DNA of 64,000 nucleotides from Datisca glomerata (taxonomy: Eukaryota > Streptophyta > Magnoliopsida > Cucurbitales > Datiscaceae): NCBI GenBank assembly GCA_003255025.1, contig QANY01013280.1, positions 806,001 to 870,000 on the forward strand. The letters are read 5' to 3'. The number at the start of each line of letters is the position of its first letter. Position 1 is the first letter of the stretch. Below, piece by piece: positions 46,202 through 58,050 of this stretch. The notes under the pieces are model-generated. The model did not search any database. It saw only the letters and a program-made list of their open reading frames with translations, and was not told the origin of the DNA. The translations under genes and the position numbers were made by a program.

Positions 46202-47251
46202 CAACAACCATCCATATTATTGAATCTCCAAAAAAAATGTCACTAGCCTATTTTCCAAGCAAATCTTGACGAGTGAAATAAAAAATCTAGTAGACATGCA
46301 TAGGAGTTTATGACTACTCAAGATTCAGACTGATCTACATATGATCATCGAATTGATGTGTATTAAATATTTATGATAAACAACACATTGATATATTAAC
46401 TCACATCGGTCCATTCATATATAATCTCATTATATAAAGTACGTTCACTAAAATGTATATCCACATCAATGATTCGGGTCTAGATCACATGCATTTATAA
46501 TGCTTAGTGAAGCGTACTAGCAACCATTCATTAAAGATTTCATACTTTAATATGTTGCTGACAATTTTATTCATTATCTATGATCTTAATCCTCTCATAC
46601 TAATACAAGATCATTGTCTCATTAATGAATATGGTATTTTAAAATATTTATATAAATTATTCAATAATAATTTAAAAGAACAATTATAAGAAAAATATAA
46701 TTCTTATTGAATTTCATATCAAAATGTCAAAGCACATGTTTTGAGAGCATAACCCTCAACAGGAACAACTACGCAGCTCATGATAAAGGTCACATCTAAA
46801 TCAAGTTAAAGCTCGACTGAGGAGAAACAAACTCTATCTACTTGAAGTATGCTTGTGACAGAAAATAGGAAAAAAGCAGAGATTAACATAGGAGCCAGAG
46901 GTAGAAGAAGTTTATTTTCATTAATAAACAGAGGACTACAATTACTAGTAAGTATAAAAATCTCATCGATTGAACGGGTGAATCCCTCCTAGGCTAATTT
47001 AAAAGTAAAAGACCACCCCCCCACGTTGAAGTCGGTGGTCGCAGGATCTCCAAGGCTTGTGAATTCATCTGAGGTCTCTAGTTTGTCTACTCTTGGGGAC
47101 CACGCCAAGTCAGAATAAAAGTGGATTCAAACCACAGACAACAACCATTTTTTGAGTTGAGGACCTCAACTTCTCCCACAAGGTGAACAAAGAGGGGGAT
47201 ACTACCCCATGGTTCAAGACGATCCCGAATGATAAGATTGCAAGGGCTTCC
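46202..47251 (+). other. right part of the Tat/Retand-like element, no gene recognised
   Basis: First AT-rich, from about 46740 less so. No gag or pol motif. A 71-codon plus-strand frame at 47183-47398 has no motif. Confidence 0.4.
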
Positions 47252-47518
47252 TTATCCACTCCTAAAGCATGTTGCGATAAGCAGCTGGGGTCTGAAAGGA
47301 AAGAGTTGATAAAATATGGGAGTGGGTCGCGACCAGTAAAGTTGCCTCATTACGGATTGGGGATTAAGGCTATCGGCCGGATTATATGCCCTTGTTAAGG
47401 GTAAAGCCTTTATCTCTAGAGGCGGGTAGAAAACATGGACAAAGGATTCACTGAACAGGCTTATTGACGGTAGGAAAATCACCTTGAATGGAGCATCGAC
47501 GACTTTGAGGCACGTCAT
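47252..47518 (-). pseudogene. possible remnant of the antisense extra ORF
   Basis: Minus-strand frame of 88 codons (MTCLKVVDAPFKVIFLPSIS...) located between the tandem arrays and the 3' LTR, exactly where the related element at 2630-4454 carries its antisense ORF. About 200 bases upstream (in its direction) is a good TATA box at 47729-47722. No clear similarity to the other antisense ORF is visible by eye. It could also be chance. Confidence 0.3.
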
Positions 47519-47721
47519 TTTAAAAGAAGATAAAAAGGGAAGAATAAGTCATGGGAAATGAGGAGGAGGATCTTGAAGGAGAACCTCCAAAATGGAAGAA
47601 GCTCTCAGATGATGAAAGATTAATGTTCTTCCAAAGGGAATTAGGGGGAAGGCCGAAGATGGACTGGGATCTTGACTTTGTCAATAATGCAAGGATAAGG
47701 GAAATGAGAAGGAAGACTGCC

Positions 47722-47729
47722 TATTTATA
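47722..47729 (-). promoter_or_regulatory. antisense TATA box
   Basis: Minus strand GGCCTATAAATAGGCAG, set in a quasi-palindrome GCCTAT-TT-ATAGGC. Downstream (minus) is a CT-rich leader-like sequence. Would drive antisense transcription towards the body of the element. Confidence 0.45.
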
Positions 47730-48203
47730 GGCCTTGATTGAAGGACGGAACCCCTCATTTAATGGTGATATTTAAGTTGGCCATGATAGTAACCACTGGA
47801 ACCACCATATAGCTAGCAAACGGTCATTTCGCAAATTGACGAGAGGATTGTGGAAGACCAAATGTTGTTTAATAACCGCAGGGATGAATCGACGTGTCAA
47901 AAATGAAGCGATGGGGAGTCAGGCTCCTTTTCATGCATCCATGTGCCATTAATAGCTTCACTCCTAAACGATTGATGGCATTAAATTACAGAAAGAATGA
48001 AACGACGCACACACAATCCTTAACAAAATTCAGAGAGGCAATTAATTCTATTCGGTACAACCTTCTCTGAGGAGCAAATTCTAAACGCGTGTGAAATACC
48101 TAGGCCAGGTAAAACTCTTAGGTAGCTCGGATGAGGAGCTCGATAAATGAAGTCTTTGAGCCAGGCTAAGCAAAAGCCACCCAAGTCCTCGATTAGATGC
48201 AAC

Positions 48204-48848
48204 TGTTATGTGTGTTTTCCTAATCACTAATGACATGACGTCACGTGTTACGCCGCACTAGGGCCCCCCGATGAAAGCAAGTTTTGAAGGAAAAGAACTT
48301 ACCTCACCTGGTCAGTACTGAGGATGCTCAGGTTGCATAGACCCGAGTACATGTAAGAAAATGCATGAGGTGCACGAAGAGAGCTCGGATAACCACGAGT
48401 ATAAGGCCATCATTACTCACCGAAAGTAGCATTCAATAGGTCCAATCACCATGACATGATATCGGGATAGCCACCGACATTTAATGCTGAACGTTTTATG
48501 TCAAGGTCATCTCCATTCTATCCAATCGAAGACAGACATTGTGTCTCACAAAGCTTCCCTAGCACGGCTCTGAGAGGCTTCTTCAACACGCTTCCTCACA
48601 CCCAAAGATTTAGTTATAAATACATATGTCAAACAACAGAAAATGTATGTCTACTCTCTCTCCTAATGAAATTATGTCGAAATATCGACTAATACTTACT
48701 TAGGTGTCGGAAGCCCTTAGGCGGGCCAACCACTCCCCGATTCATCATCTTTGTGTTATTTGTTTGTGTTTTGCAGAAAATAAGGTGGTAAGGAACTCTA
48801 TCCGGAGGGGAGACTACTCGAGGATTATTGTTGAAGTTTTCGACATCA
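48204..48848 (+). repeat. 3' LTR of the Tat/Retand-like element
   Basis: 645 bases, TGTTATGTGTG...CGACATCA. Retains the TATA box (TATAAATA, 48615-48622) and the TTACTTAGGTGTCGGAAGCC block. Followed at once by AGAATAATATATAT. Confidence 0.8.
48615..48622 (+). promoter_or_regulatory. TATA box in the 3' LTR
   Basis: TTATAAATACATATG; missing from the 5' LTR through a deletion. Confidence 0.55.
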
Positions 48849-48850
48849 AG

Positions 48851-48892
48851 AATAATATATATATATANAGAGAGAGAGAGAGAGATGGGAGA
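48851..48892 (+). repeat. compound (AT)n-N-(AG)n microsatellite with the only ambiguous base
   Basis: AATAATATATATATATATA, then N at 48868, then (GA)n to about 48892. The N marks an unresolved base in the assembly. Confidence 0.95.
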
Positions 48893-51800
48893 GAGAGAGG
48901 ACATATGGGCGGTTCGGCCGCCACGATCCAAAATGGACTAAAATTTTAGTAGAACTAAATGTTTAGTTTTTTCTAATCCTAGACTGAATCGACCATTTAT
49001 AACTAAAAATCTGACGAAATCGATCATTTTTATTGGATCTGGTTTAGATTGATAGGTTTGATCGATTTTTGCATACCCCTATTCGGTGGTCATAAATATA
49101 TTTGCTAGTGAATCATAATTTTATTCAATTTGTAGTGTGTACTAGTGGTAAGCCCACGCTCTACACGAGATTATCAGAAGCTTAAACTTATAAATATTTT
49201 CTCTACCAAAATCACATTTACTATTCTAATTATTAAAAATTTATGACTTGTAAAAATTCAGAGATATATTAGTTTAAATAAATCAAATTACATAAAAAAT
49301 TGTATAAGTGAATAGTTTAATATTGAAGTTAATAGTTCAATTTTCTATCTTTTTAGGGAATAAAATCCAACAACAAAATAGAAATAAGAAAACTAACTAA
49401 CAAGAGTCAATATAAGCACTAAATCAAAACACAAGGAGGAATCACATTAAATCAAATACAGTAAGAAACTGAAGCAGATGTCAGCTTCACAATACGATCA
49501 ACAACTAAATTACAGTATCGTAGAACATATCAAACTGAGATATTGATTAAACAAAGTTATTAACTATTTATAGCAACACAAAATCTTTAACAAAAATATT
49601 ATAAAATTTTAATAGATTGAATTCTTAATATTTGATATAACAAGTCAGAATTTTTTGTATATACTATTTATTCATAATACTTTTATGTGTAGTCCTATAC
49701 ATATATTTATATATATTATTTATTATTGATTTTTTCAACTTGCATGTACAATTGACTAGTCATTAGTAAATGTTTAAGAGCAATCAAGAGCTAGAAGAGA
49801 AGAAGGTTATTGGCTGTGCTTGGGTTCATGGAAAGTAATGGAGAAAGGGAAAAGAAAAAATGTGAGAGAAAACTAAAGAAGAAAACTAAGAGTTAGAAAT
49901 GCTTAGAATGTAGTTGAATTAGTGCAATGCCCATAAATAAGCAACGACTGAGTATATATGGATGCATAGGATTTTGAGGATGTGAGATAATAAAAAAAGT
50001 CTAAGGATGAAATAATGGTGGTAAACACAACAATCAAACTGAAAATGAAGAAAATTAAAAGGCAAGAAGATAAGTAATGGAAGCTCGTTGGTTTATGTGC
50101 AATGAGAAGTAATTGGTATTGGGTCATTAATCGTTAGTTTTTATTTTTTAAATGGTGTCGAATTATATAAAAAGGACGATGTATATATAAAAGGAACTTA
50201 ATGCACTTTTGTTCAAAAAAGTTTTCCTACATCCATAAACAATAATATTTTAAGTGATGAAAATTGGATACGGACTTTTAACACAATTTAAAGTGTCTAT
50301 AATAAAAAGGATAAATATTTTTAATGAATTAAAAAAGTAAAATAATATTACTCATTAATTGTTAAGTAATTAATACTATTACTCACTAAATATTGAGAGT
50401 AAGTTAATCAACATTTAATCAATTCATACAATTGTCAGTACTTTTTTAATTATATGGTACATGGAAGACCAAAGAATTTACATGAACTCTCATTTGAGTT
50501 GAAAATGAAACATACGTGTTTGTGTGAACCGTTAAAGTGAATATGAAAAGTTACAAAATCAGTCTAGAAATGGTCCGAATGATTTGGGAAAGTCGGGAAA
50601 AACTAATTATGCTAAATGTGAAATAATGAAAAATGAATATATTATTAGCACGTAATGAGTTTCAGAAAAACACGTATGTTTTTCTCTAGTTCCGTATAGA
50701 CCATGGTTTGAACTTTGAGATGTTCATGGTATATTATAAATCAGTTAACACACTGATAAAATTCTTACCCGTTTAAGATTCCTATTAACCATTCAATAAC
50801 ATAATATTAGTTTTATTAATATGAATTAATATAGTATTTAATAAAATAATAAATTTAGATATAGGATAGGTACAATCAAAGATAAATATATAGATGATAC
50901 GATATATAACTTTTTTATATTAGGATTATTTTTAGTTTACATTTACTTATTTTTTATCTTATCATGTTCAGACTATAATCGTAAATCAAATATACTTGAA
51001 TTCTAATATCAGTTTTTTTTCCTAATGTCAGGTCTTTTAGTTATAGTGATTGGTTGAATAACATTGTAACATAATACTAGCAAAGCATCAAGGGCAATTT
51101 ACATGTTTTATCCACCTGGGGTACATATAAAACAATATTATAAGATAATATTTTATTTTCTAAGATTAAAGCTCTTTTACCATGACAAACTGAATTAAGT
51201 TTGTAGACAAGAAAATATAAGTATATAATTAGTATATGAACAATCAAGATGGTCAACACAGGACATCAATATAACTAAAGAGAATTTTTAGAATGGATTT
51301 TCTTCTCTCTTATTTATAAGTATAATTAATAATCAAATTGGTCCATTAACTTAGTTTTTGACAATCTGAATACTAAATATGTTTGAGTCTCATCTTCGAT
51401 AAATTGTAACATGTCTTTTGGTAATTTAAATCATATATGGAATATAATCATCTTTTCACCACCGAATATTTTTAATTACATATAATAGATCATATGTGAA
51501 TTAAAAATTAGCGTACTTCTTTTGGTTAAAATATATCTACCTTCTAACCAAAATATAAAAAAAAATTGTGAAGTCAATGCAGATAGTTTCTTTAAAAATT
51601 ATATCTATACACTATATTAAAGAGGGCTTAAGGGGAGAACTTTTGATTTCTCTTTTTATCTTTTAGGCCTCATTAAATATAGTATAAAATTAAATTGTTT
51701 TATAATTTTATTCACTAATTATTTTTTTATTAATGCTTTACAAAATTTAGAATTTTATATTATTATGCTATTAGGAATGTGAAGTATCATATATATAATT

Positions 51801-53643
51801 TTAGAGATCCTTATATCATAAACATTATTTCACTAATTAAATGACCACTTAATTTATGAGTTTTAAGTATATCCTTAAGAATGAGTCTAATCTATATCTA
51901 TATATCCACTGAGGGGGTGAAACTTTTCATTTTTCCTTTTACCATTTAAACCCAATTAAATATGATAAAGAAATTTTTTTTTGGTTATTTAAGTCATTCA
52001 AACTATATTAACTAATTATTTTTTACTAATATTTTATAAAATTTAGCATTTTATATCATTATGTTATTTGAAGTGTGATGGATCATATATATTATTTAGA
52101 GATCTTTATATCGTGAATATTATTTTGTCAACAATAATGGATTACTGTCTATCTGCAAGATTTATATTTTGTTGTTCAGTTTTTTTATTTTATAATAAAT
52201 ATAATAATTTTCAATGACCACTACATGTAGTAAAATGGTTTATCAAAAGTAATTTTTTCTTCTCAAATTATTTTAAGCTTCTTTTCATTTCATCTTATGA
52301 TATTAAATTTGTTATAATTGTGTGTTTTTTAATTTAAAAATTATTGTAGATAATTTATCATCTCTAGTTGATGCACACCTTATTCAATTTTCATTCTACC
52401 TACAATAACTATATTATAAATTTATCATCTCCAACGGATGCATGACATGTTCGAATTTCATTTTATCTGTAATATTTTAATTGTATACATGAAAAAATTA
52501 TCATTTTTATTTTTTATATTGTTTTAGATTTACAGTATTTTGAAAGCTAATGTATATATTTTAACATAAATAATAATGTTAGCTTTTCTACTAACTATTA
52601 AAAAAGGAGGAAGTTATTGATTAGAAACGATAATGATTGTCACTAAATATTCATTTAAAACAGTGTATAATTAGTTTTAAGATATTTAATTCTTAATTTG
52701 AGGGTGATATAAGAATTCTGAAAATTCATATGGGCAATATTTGTCTACAAAAAATTTAAAGTCATTATAATATTATTAACACTTAATTTTAGTGTTTATG
52801 AAAGACAACTTAAGAATTCAATTAAATAGTGAGAATAAATTTGCCTAAAAAAATTCTTTCCACATCCCAATTTTATGTATAGTATGGACTAGCAATATTG
52901 ATTGATTTTGGTAGGCCGAGTAAGGCCGCTTTAATTCTTTTATGTATGATGTATTTTATATTACAATTGTTTTCCTAGTATACTATTTGTTAAAGTAACC
53001 TTATACTTTGGCTGTTTCATCAGTGACACCCCTACACAAATTTATTTAGTAACCATATTTAGCGCATACGTTTTAAAATGTTTGAATTAAGTATTGTTAC
53101 GCAAAATTGGAACATACTTTCCAGTAAGAGAAAAAGTAAATGCTTTGACACACGTTAGTAAAGCAATGTTACTTAAAGATTTGTACACTTGTTGGTTATT
53201 GAAAATCTGTTTTTGATGATAAAAAATGACACTTGCTGACAATATTGCTGACAATATTTCGGAAAAAAACAGAGTAATAGACTTTGGACCTCTTGAATTT
53301 TAATGTACTTTGAAGTTTGATCCCTAGTTTAAAACGTTCCTCACATTTCCATACAAGCACGTTGATTACTGGACACTTCAATCGAATTACAAACGTTCCT
53401 TACCGTTACATGCATTTTGTTAAGTGGTTAGTTGAGTTTATTTATTTGTTAAGGGGTATTTGTGTCCTTTGCTCTTCTAGCTGTTTTTTTTGTCAAAGCT
53501 CCTCTAGCTGTTAAATTAGTTCTTTTCTTTCTGTATATGAACTAATCCTTTCTTCTATTGTTTATTGATAATTGAATATAGTTACTTTTCTTCTTTCATT
53601 CTTCTTTCCTTTCTTCTATGTTTCTCTTCAATCTGTTCTTTCT
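48893..53643. other. AT-rich intergenic DNA, no gene supported
   Basis: No coding motif in either strand. At 49141-49169 ACTAGTGGTAAGCCCACGCT... read inversely ends in CTAGT and resembles a Helitron 3' end. A SINE-like piece (TTTGAGTCTCATCTTCG) lies near 51384. A diverged duplication is at 51600-52135. The 5' LTR of the following copia element must lie near 53300-53667 but I cannot fix its start. Confidence 0.45.
51600..52135 (+). repeat. diverged tandem duplication of ~270 bases
   Basis: 51602-51880 (TCTATACACTATATTAAAG...GAGATCCTTATATCATAAAC) and 51890-52130 (TCTATATATCCACTGAGG...GAGATCTTTATATCGTGAAT) share order of motifs: start, CTTTTTATC/CCTTTTACC, TTAAATAT.GAT, ACTAATTATTTTTT, ACAAAATTTAG.ATTTTATAT. 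Both copies open with TCTATA, as some Helitrons do. Confidence 0.6.
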
Positions 53644-53752
53644 TGTTTCTGTTCATAAATCTTTTCATAGTATCAGAGCTTCTCGGACTAGCGTCAATTG
53701 TTTCTGTTCATAAATCTTTTCATGGTATCAGAGTTTCTCTGACTAGCGTCAA
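53644..53752 (+). other. 55-bp duplication of LTR end and primer binding site (copia)
   Basis: Two tandem 55-base copies start at 53644 and 53699. Each contains CTTTTCA followed by a PBS-like word: TAGTATCAGAGC (53668-53679) and TGGTATCAGAGT (53723-53734), for initiator tRNA-Met. CA before the PBS is the likely LTR end. Gag ATG follows at 53759. Confidence 0.8.
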
Positions 53753-53758
53753 AGATCC

Positions 53759-54478
53759 ATGGCAGACAATCTAGAAAATAAATCCACTATTGCTCAAGAA
53801 ATCTCTGAGAATCAATCTAGTTCTCCAATCAATTCTCAGAAAAACTCACAGGATTTACCCCCTTCTTCATCCTCCCACAATCACACCTTAAACGCTTCTC
53901 CTTCTTCTCTAATTATGGTTGATTATGTCCCTCACTCCCCTAGTTTTCTTCTTTCGAACATTTGCAACCTAGTTTCTATACGATTAGATTCTGATTCTAC
54001 CAATTTCATCTTCTGGAAATACCAGATTTCATCCATCCTGAAGGCTCACATGATTTTTGGCTTTATCAATGGGTCAGTTTAGTGTCCCCCAAGATACATC
54101 AAGATCGACGATTCGAAGGTCCAAGATCCAAAATTTGATCAATGTGTTGCTCAAGATCAGTCTCTAATGACCCTGATCAATGTAACTCTATCTCTTACTA
54201 CTCTGTCATCGTGGTTGGTTGCAAAACCTCCAGGGAATTCTAGGAATCCATCGAGCACATGTTCTACTCCCTGTCCTGGATGAACATTTTGCAACTAAAA
54301 TCAGATCTGTAATCTATTACAAAGAAGCTTTCTGAAATCATTGATTCTTATGTTCAACACATAAAAAAGGTTAGTGATAAGCTTTCTGCAGTGTCTATTA
54401 CTATTGAAATTGAAGACCTTCTTCTTTACACCATTAATGGTCTTCCTCCTGAATATAACATTGTTCGCACATCCATAA
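53759..54478 (+). pseudogene. copia gag, first part
   Basis: MADNLENKSTIAQEISENQS opens the protein; VSIRLDSDSTNFIFWKYQIS and ILKAHMIFGFINGS match plant copia gag (Retrofit/Ale-like). TAG at 54080 and a frameshift near 54240 follow. It then continues KKLSEIIDSYVQHIKKVSDK and LLLYTINGLPPEYNIVRTSI, where it is interrupted by the solo LTR at 54479 and continues at 56921. Confidence 0.85.
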
Positions 54479-56915
54479 TGTAACACCCCAACTAATTTTA
54501 TTTTTAATTATTAATTGTGCATCAAATTGTCATGATTATTTATTTAATTCACCATGTTATCTGATTTAATGCTTGAAATGAATTAATCGATGTTTTGCAG
54601 AGAAACGTTTCGAGAAGCCATAACGACTCAAAATGTGCCTAAGCTAAATTTTGAAGTAATTGATATTATTTCTCATAAATTTTTATGTATAATGATCATT
54701 ATTGATTAATTATGCAGATATTTATATTTAGTAAAATAATAGCCCTACATTTTATGTACTTAAGTCTAATATTTGTCTTGTTATTTAGGCATTAAATTCC
54801 CATTATCGCCTAAAAAAATGAGGACTAAAGATTAAGAAAGAGGAAAGTCAAAACAGTTAACCACTTTCCTAATTTTTAGTCAATTTTTTTTATCTATTAA
54901 AAGATATGCTCAAATCAGATTCTTATCTCTAAATCCTAACCCCTGTTACCTTAGAGCTATTTAAATACTCTTTCTCCTTCATTCCGTGGGTTCTCCAAAA
55001 AACAAAACCAACAATCAAAGCCTTTTGATACTTTGAGTCTTCATGTAAGAGAGTGGAAGTTGTTTCTCCTTTGGCTGTAACTTTACAGCCATACTGCACT
55101 ATATTTCCAACATATTTTAGTCTCATTGTTCTTCATATACTGAACAAATTTTACTGCGTTGCTTGTCCAACGACCTAGAGTTTCATAATTTGTCTTCAGT
55201 AGAGATCGAGTGTAGGCTTGGTAAGTTTCCCTTCAATCTTTTTATGTGTAGAAATTCATCATGCATGGTAATCACATACATACTCTATTACTTGAATATT
55301 AATTTTGTAAGTACGTGAACAAGCTAGATTATAAAGTTATTATATATAATATGCTTTGATTAATTTAGTGTTTGGCCAAGTTAACGTCTAAAGAGAAAAT
55401 TAATTGTTTGTCATAGGATTTGAGGCTGTGTTTTCTTTATGTAGCTTGACAACATCTTTTATTTCCACAACATGTAGGAGATTCAATGAGTAAAAGAAAG
55501 AAAAAAGAAATCGATTCTCATGCTTAAGACATAATCCATATAGCAACGAGTTCATGTTTATTATTGTTTTGCTATAGACCGACCTTGAAGAAAGGTATTT
55601 TGAATTGAAAGGCTCTAGATCTTATGAATGATTAGTCATCATGTTCTCCTCTTAAAGAATAGATCTTTGAGCTTTAAGTCTACTTAATTTGGAAAAATTC
55701 AGATTTCTCATAGAAATTGTAGAAGTCGAAAGATGTTTTGCTCCATTTTTTTTATTGTAGTTGTCTTCAATTTAATGACTATGTGAAATTGATAAAACAT
55801 TTTAATGTGTAAAATTTAATAGTTTTGGCACTTTGAGTATTGATCACTCGAAGCATTCTCTAGACATTTGGTTTTACTAAGGACGGCAGGTAAGTAGAAT
55901 TTTACGCATACTTTAATGTTTGTAAACTTTGTTACTGGATTGATTTATCGTTGTGCTCTCGCTTGATATTATGTTTAATTATAATTTTACTATGTTATCT
56001 ATGGTGGATTTGTATTATAATGTTAATACGATCACACTTTACATGAAGGTTTATAGTATGAATATGATCAATTAAATAAAAGTCTAACCACCTGGTGTGT
56101 GTTTATGCCATGAAAGACGTGAGTGGAAATGAGACGCTCGGGGTCGGCGGACCAGACAATGGTTAATGGTTAATGTGAATGGATGATTGTTTGGCTTGTC
56201 CAGCGAAATAATGTGAATGAATGATCGTTTGACTCGTCCAACGATATAATGTGAATAGATGATAATACCAGGGCCCGGTAGTCGAACATGTTTCGTAATA
56301 ACGGTCCACTACCTCTCATTAGCTAAATACTATACAAATGAGCTTGCGAATAAAGAAAAGAAATGAATGCAAATAAAAATACTAAAGAAAAGAATGTGAC
56401 AGGGTTGCATGGAAAGAAAGTAATGAATAGTGTAAAATGAAAACAAAGGTAATAAAGTTATAAATGATCTATAATAGTTTTTTTCTAACAAAATTGTTTT
56501 AAAATGAAATCGGATGCGTATGTATTTGCTGAGTATGTGTAAGATTTTACACACTGGGCTTTAGCTCATTCCTTTTTCCTTAAACTTTTCAGGTGATGAG
56601 TAATTTACGAGATGACACTTTGTGGGCGAATCTGACTCAGTGAATGTTTTAAAGAAAGACTTTAGGCAATGCTTTATGATTAATTATTCTTCAATTTAAT
56701 GTTTTAGCTTTAGAATAATGGTTGCAAATTGATTATATTTCCGCCGATTTTTTTAGCACTTTGAATTTAATATTGATAGATTTAAATTAAAAGATTTGAT
56801 TAGGTTATGTTTTAAATTTAAGCTACATTTCCATATTTAATATTTAAATGACGTTAAAGAGGGTAACACTTACTAGATTATAATCAATAAGGCATTTTTA
56901 GTTGAGGATGTTACA
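54479..56915 (+). mobile_element. solo LTR of the chromovirus family, plus strand
   Basis: TGTAACACCCCAACTAATTT to GAGGATGTTACA, 2437 bases, flanked by CATAA on both sides (54474-54478 and 56916-56920). It matches the sense strand of the LTRs at 10376-12919 and 17238-19803: TTTGCAGAGAAACG near the start, the CACTTTGAG..TCACTCGAAGCATTCTC block, CACCTGGTGTGTGTTTATGC, and the 38-bp minisatellite. Removing it and one CATAA restores the copia gag frame (VRTSI-RTWVEPL). Solo LTRs come from recombination between the two LTRs of a full element. Confidence 0.93.
56173..56270 (+). repeat. 38-bp LTR minisatellite in the solo LTR
   Basis: Unit starts 56173, 56211 and 56249, spacing exactly 38 (ATGTGAATGGATGATTGTTT...). 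Two full units and a part. Confidence 0.88.
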
Positions 56916-57340
56916 CATAAGAACTTGGGTTGAACCATTATCCCTGGAAGAACTCCATGTTCTTCTTAAGATAGAGGAGAGATTCTTGGAATCTCAACAT
57001 AAAACTCAGGATAATTTGTTCCAAAACACTGCTTTTTTCGCATCCTTTTCCAACCAAGGCAACAACAAAGGTAGGGGATTCCAAAATTTCAGAGGAAATA
57101 GGTCCAATGGCAGGTTCAACTCTGGTCGTGGGAGGTCGAAATTAACATTGGAACTCTATCAATCTTCCCTCTATTCTTGGAGCCCCACCCCTTCCATTAC
57201 AACAACATTTGAAGAACTTCACTCCTAATTCTGAAGTTCAAAACAATAATCACAACTCTCGAATTGAATGTCAAATATGTTAAAAAATGGGTCATGGAGC
57301 TGCTGAGTGCTTTCACCGAACGAATTACTCCTATTAAGGG
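56916..57340 (+). pseudogene. copia gag, second part, with zinc knuckle
   Basis: Continues RTWVEPLSLEELHVLLKIEE after the solo LTR, then a Gly/Arg/Asn-rich tract (GRGFQNFRGNRSNGRF) and, after a frame change near 57220, CQIC*KMGHGAAEC: the CCHC knuckle with TAA at one spacer position. Confidence 0.85.
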
Positions 57341-58050
57341 CAAAATCCACCTAATACTTTTGTTGCCATGACAGATATTTCTCAAGTATCACAACCCCCA
57401 GATCCGCATGTATGGATTTCTGATACTGGATATAACTAACACCTCACTCCTGACTTAGCCAACATATTCACCCCAACTTCACTGATGAGGACAACATTTC
57501 AATTGGAAATGGACAGTCTTTCCCTATCACACACACTGGTTCTGGTATGCTTCATACTTTGTACACTTCTTTTAACCTATCTCAACTTTATTGTGTACCT
57601 CAGTTGGCTTCTAATTTACTTTTTGTTCATAAGTTATGTCCTGATCATAATAGTTTGTTCATTTTTTTATGCCTCATATTTCTTTATTCAGGACGAATCT
57701 ACATGCCTCATTCTGCATAAAGGCCCTAGCATAAATGGTTTATATCATATGCCATCATGCTCACCTAAGTTCAAAGTTGCATATCTTGGTGTCAAGGCCT
57801 CCGACTTTATATGTCACTCTAGACTTGGTCACCCATCTAGTAGTATAGTTAGACAAATCTTGAATTCTGTTAATATACCATGTAATTCTTCTTCTTCTGA
57901 TGATAGCATTTATATAGTTGTATATCAAATAAAATTACAAAACTTCATTTCTCCCCCTCTACTTTTATCTCTTCTTATCCTTCACATATTATTCACAGTG
58001 ATGTGTGGGGTCCTTCCCCCACAACTTATGTTCTTGGTCATCTTTGTTGA
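57341..58050 (+). pseudogene. copia protease and GAG_pre-integrase region
   Basis: VWISDTGYN*HLTPDLANIF shows the protease with D-T-G kept and the following Ala-Thr lost. The next ~300 bases need frame changes. HSRLGHPSSSIVRQILNSVN (57815 onward) is the GAG_pre-integrase motif HxRLGH, and VMCGVLPPQ corresponds to the SDVWGPSP start of integrase in another frame. The copy ends here: from about 58050 a different copia gag begins. Confidence 0.8.

Larger units (their letters stand above)
36692..48848 (+). mobile_element. non-autonomous Tat/Retand-like LTR element with a nested copia
   Basis: Two direct LTR copies (36692-37193 and 48204-48848), both starting TGTTATG and ending ACATCA, enclose a body with a PBS, tandem arrays and an antisense TATA/ORF remnant but no recognisable gag or pol. 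The LTR phrase ATCGACTAATACTTACTTAG..GTCGG and the PBS TGGCGCCATCTCTGGGG are typical of Tat/Retand elements. The body is split by a copia element at 39907-46201. Both outer flanks are (AT)n microsatellite, suggesting insertion into one AT run. Confidence 0.75.
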
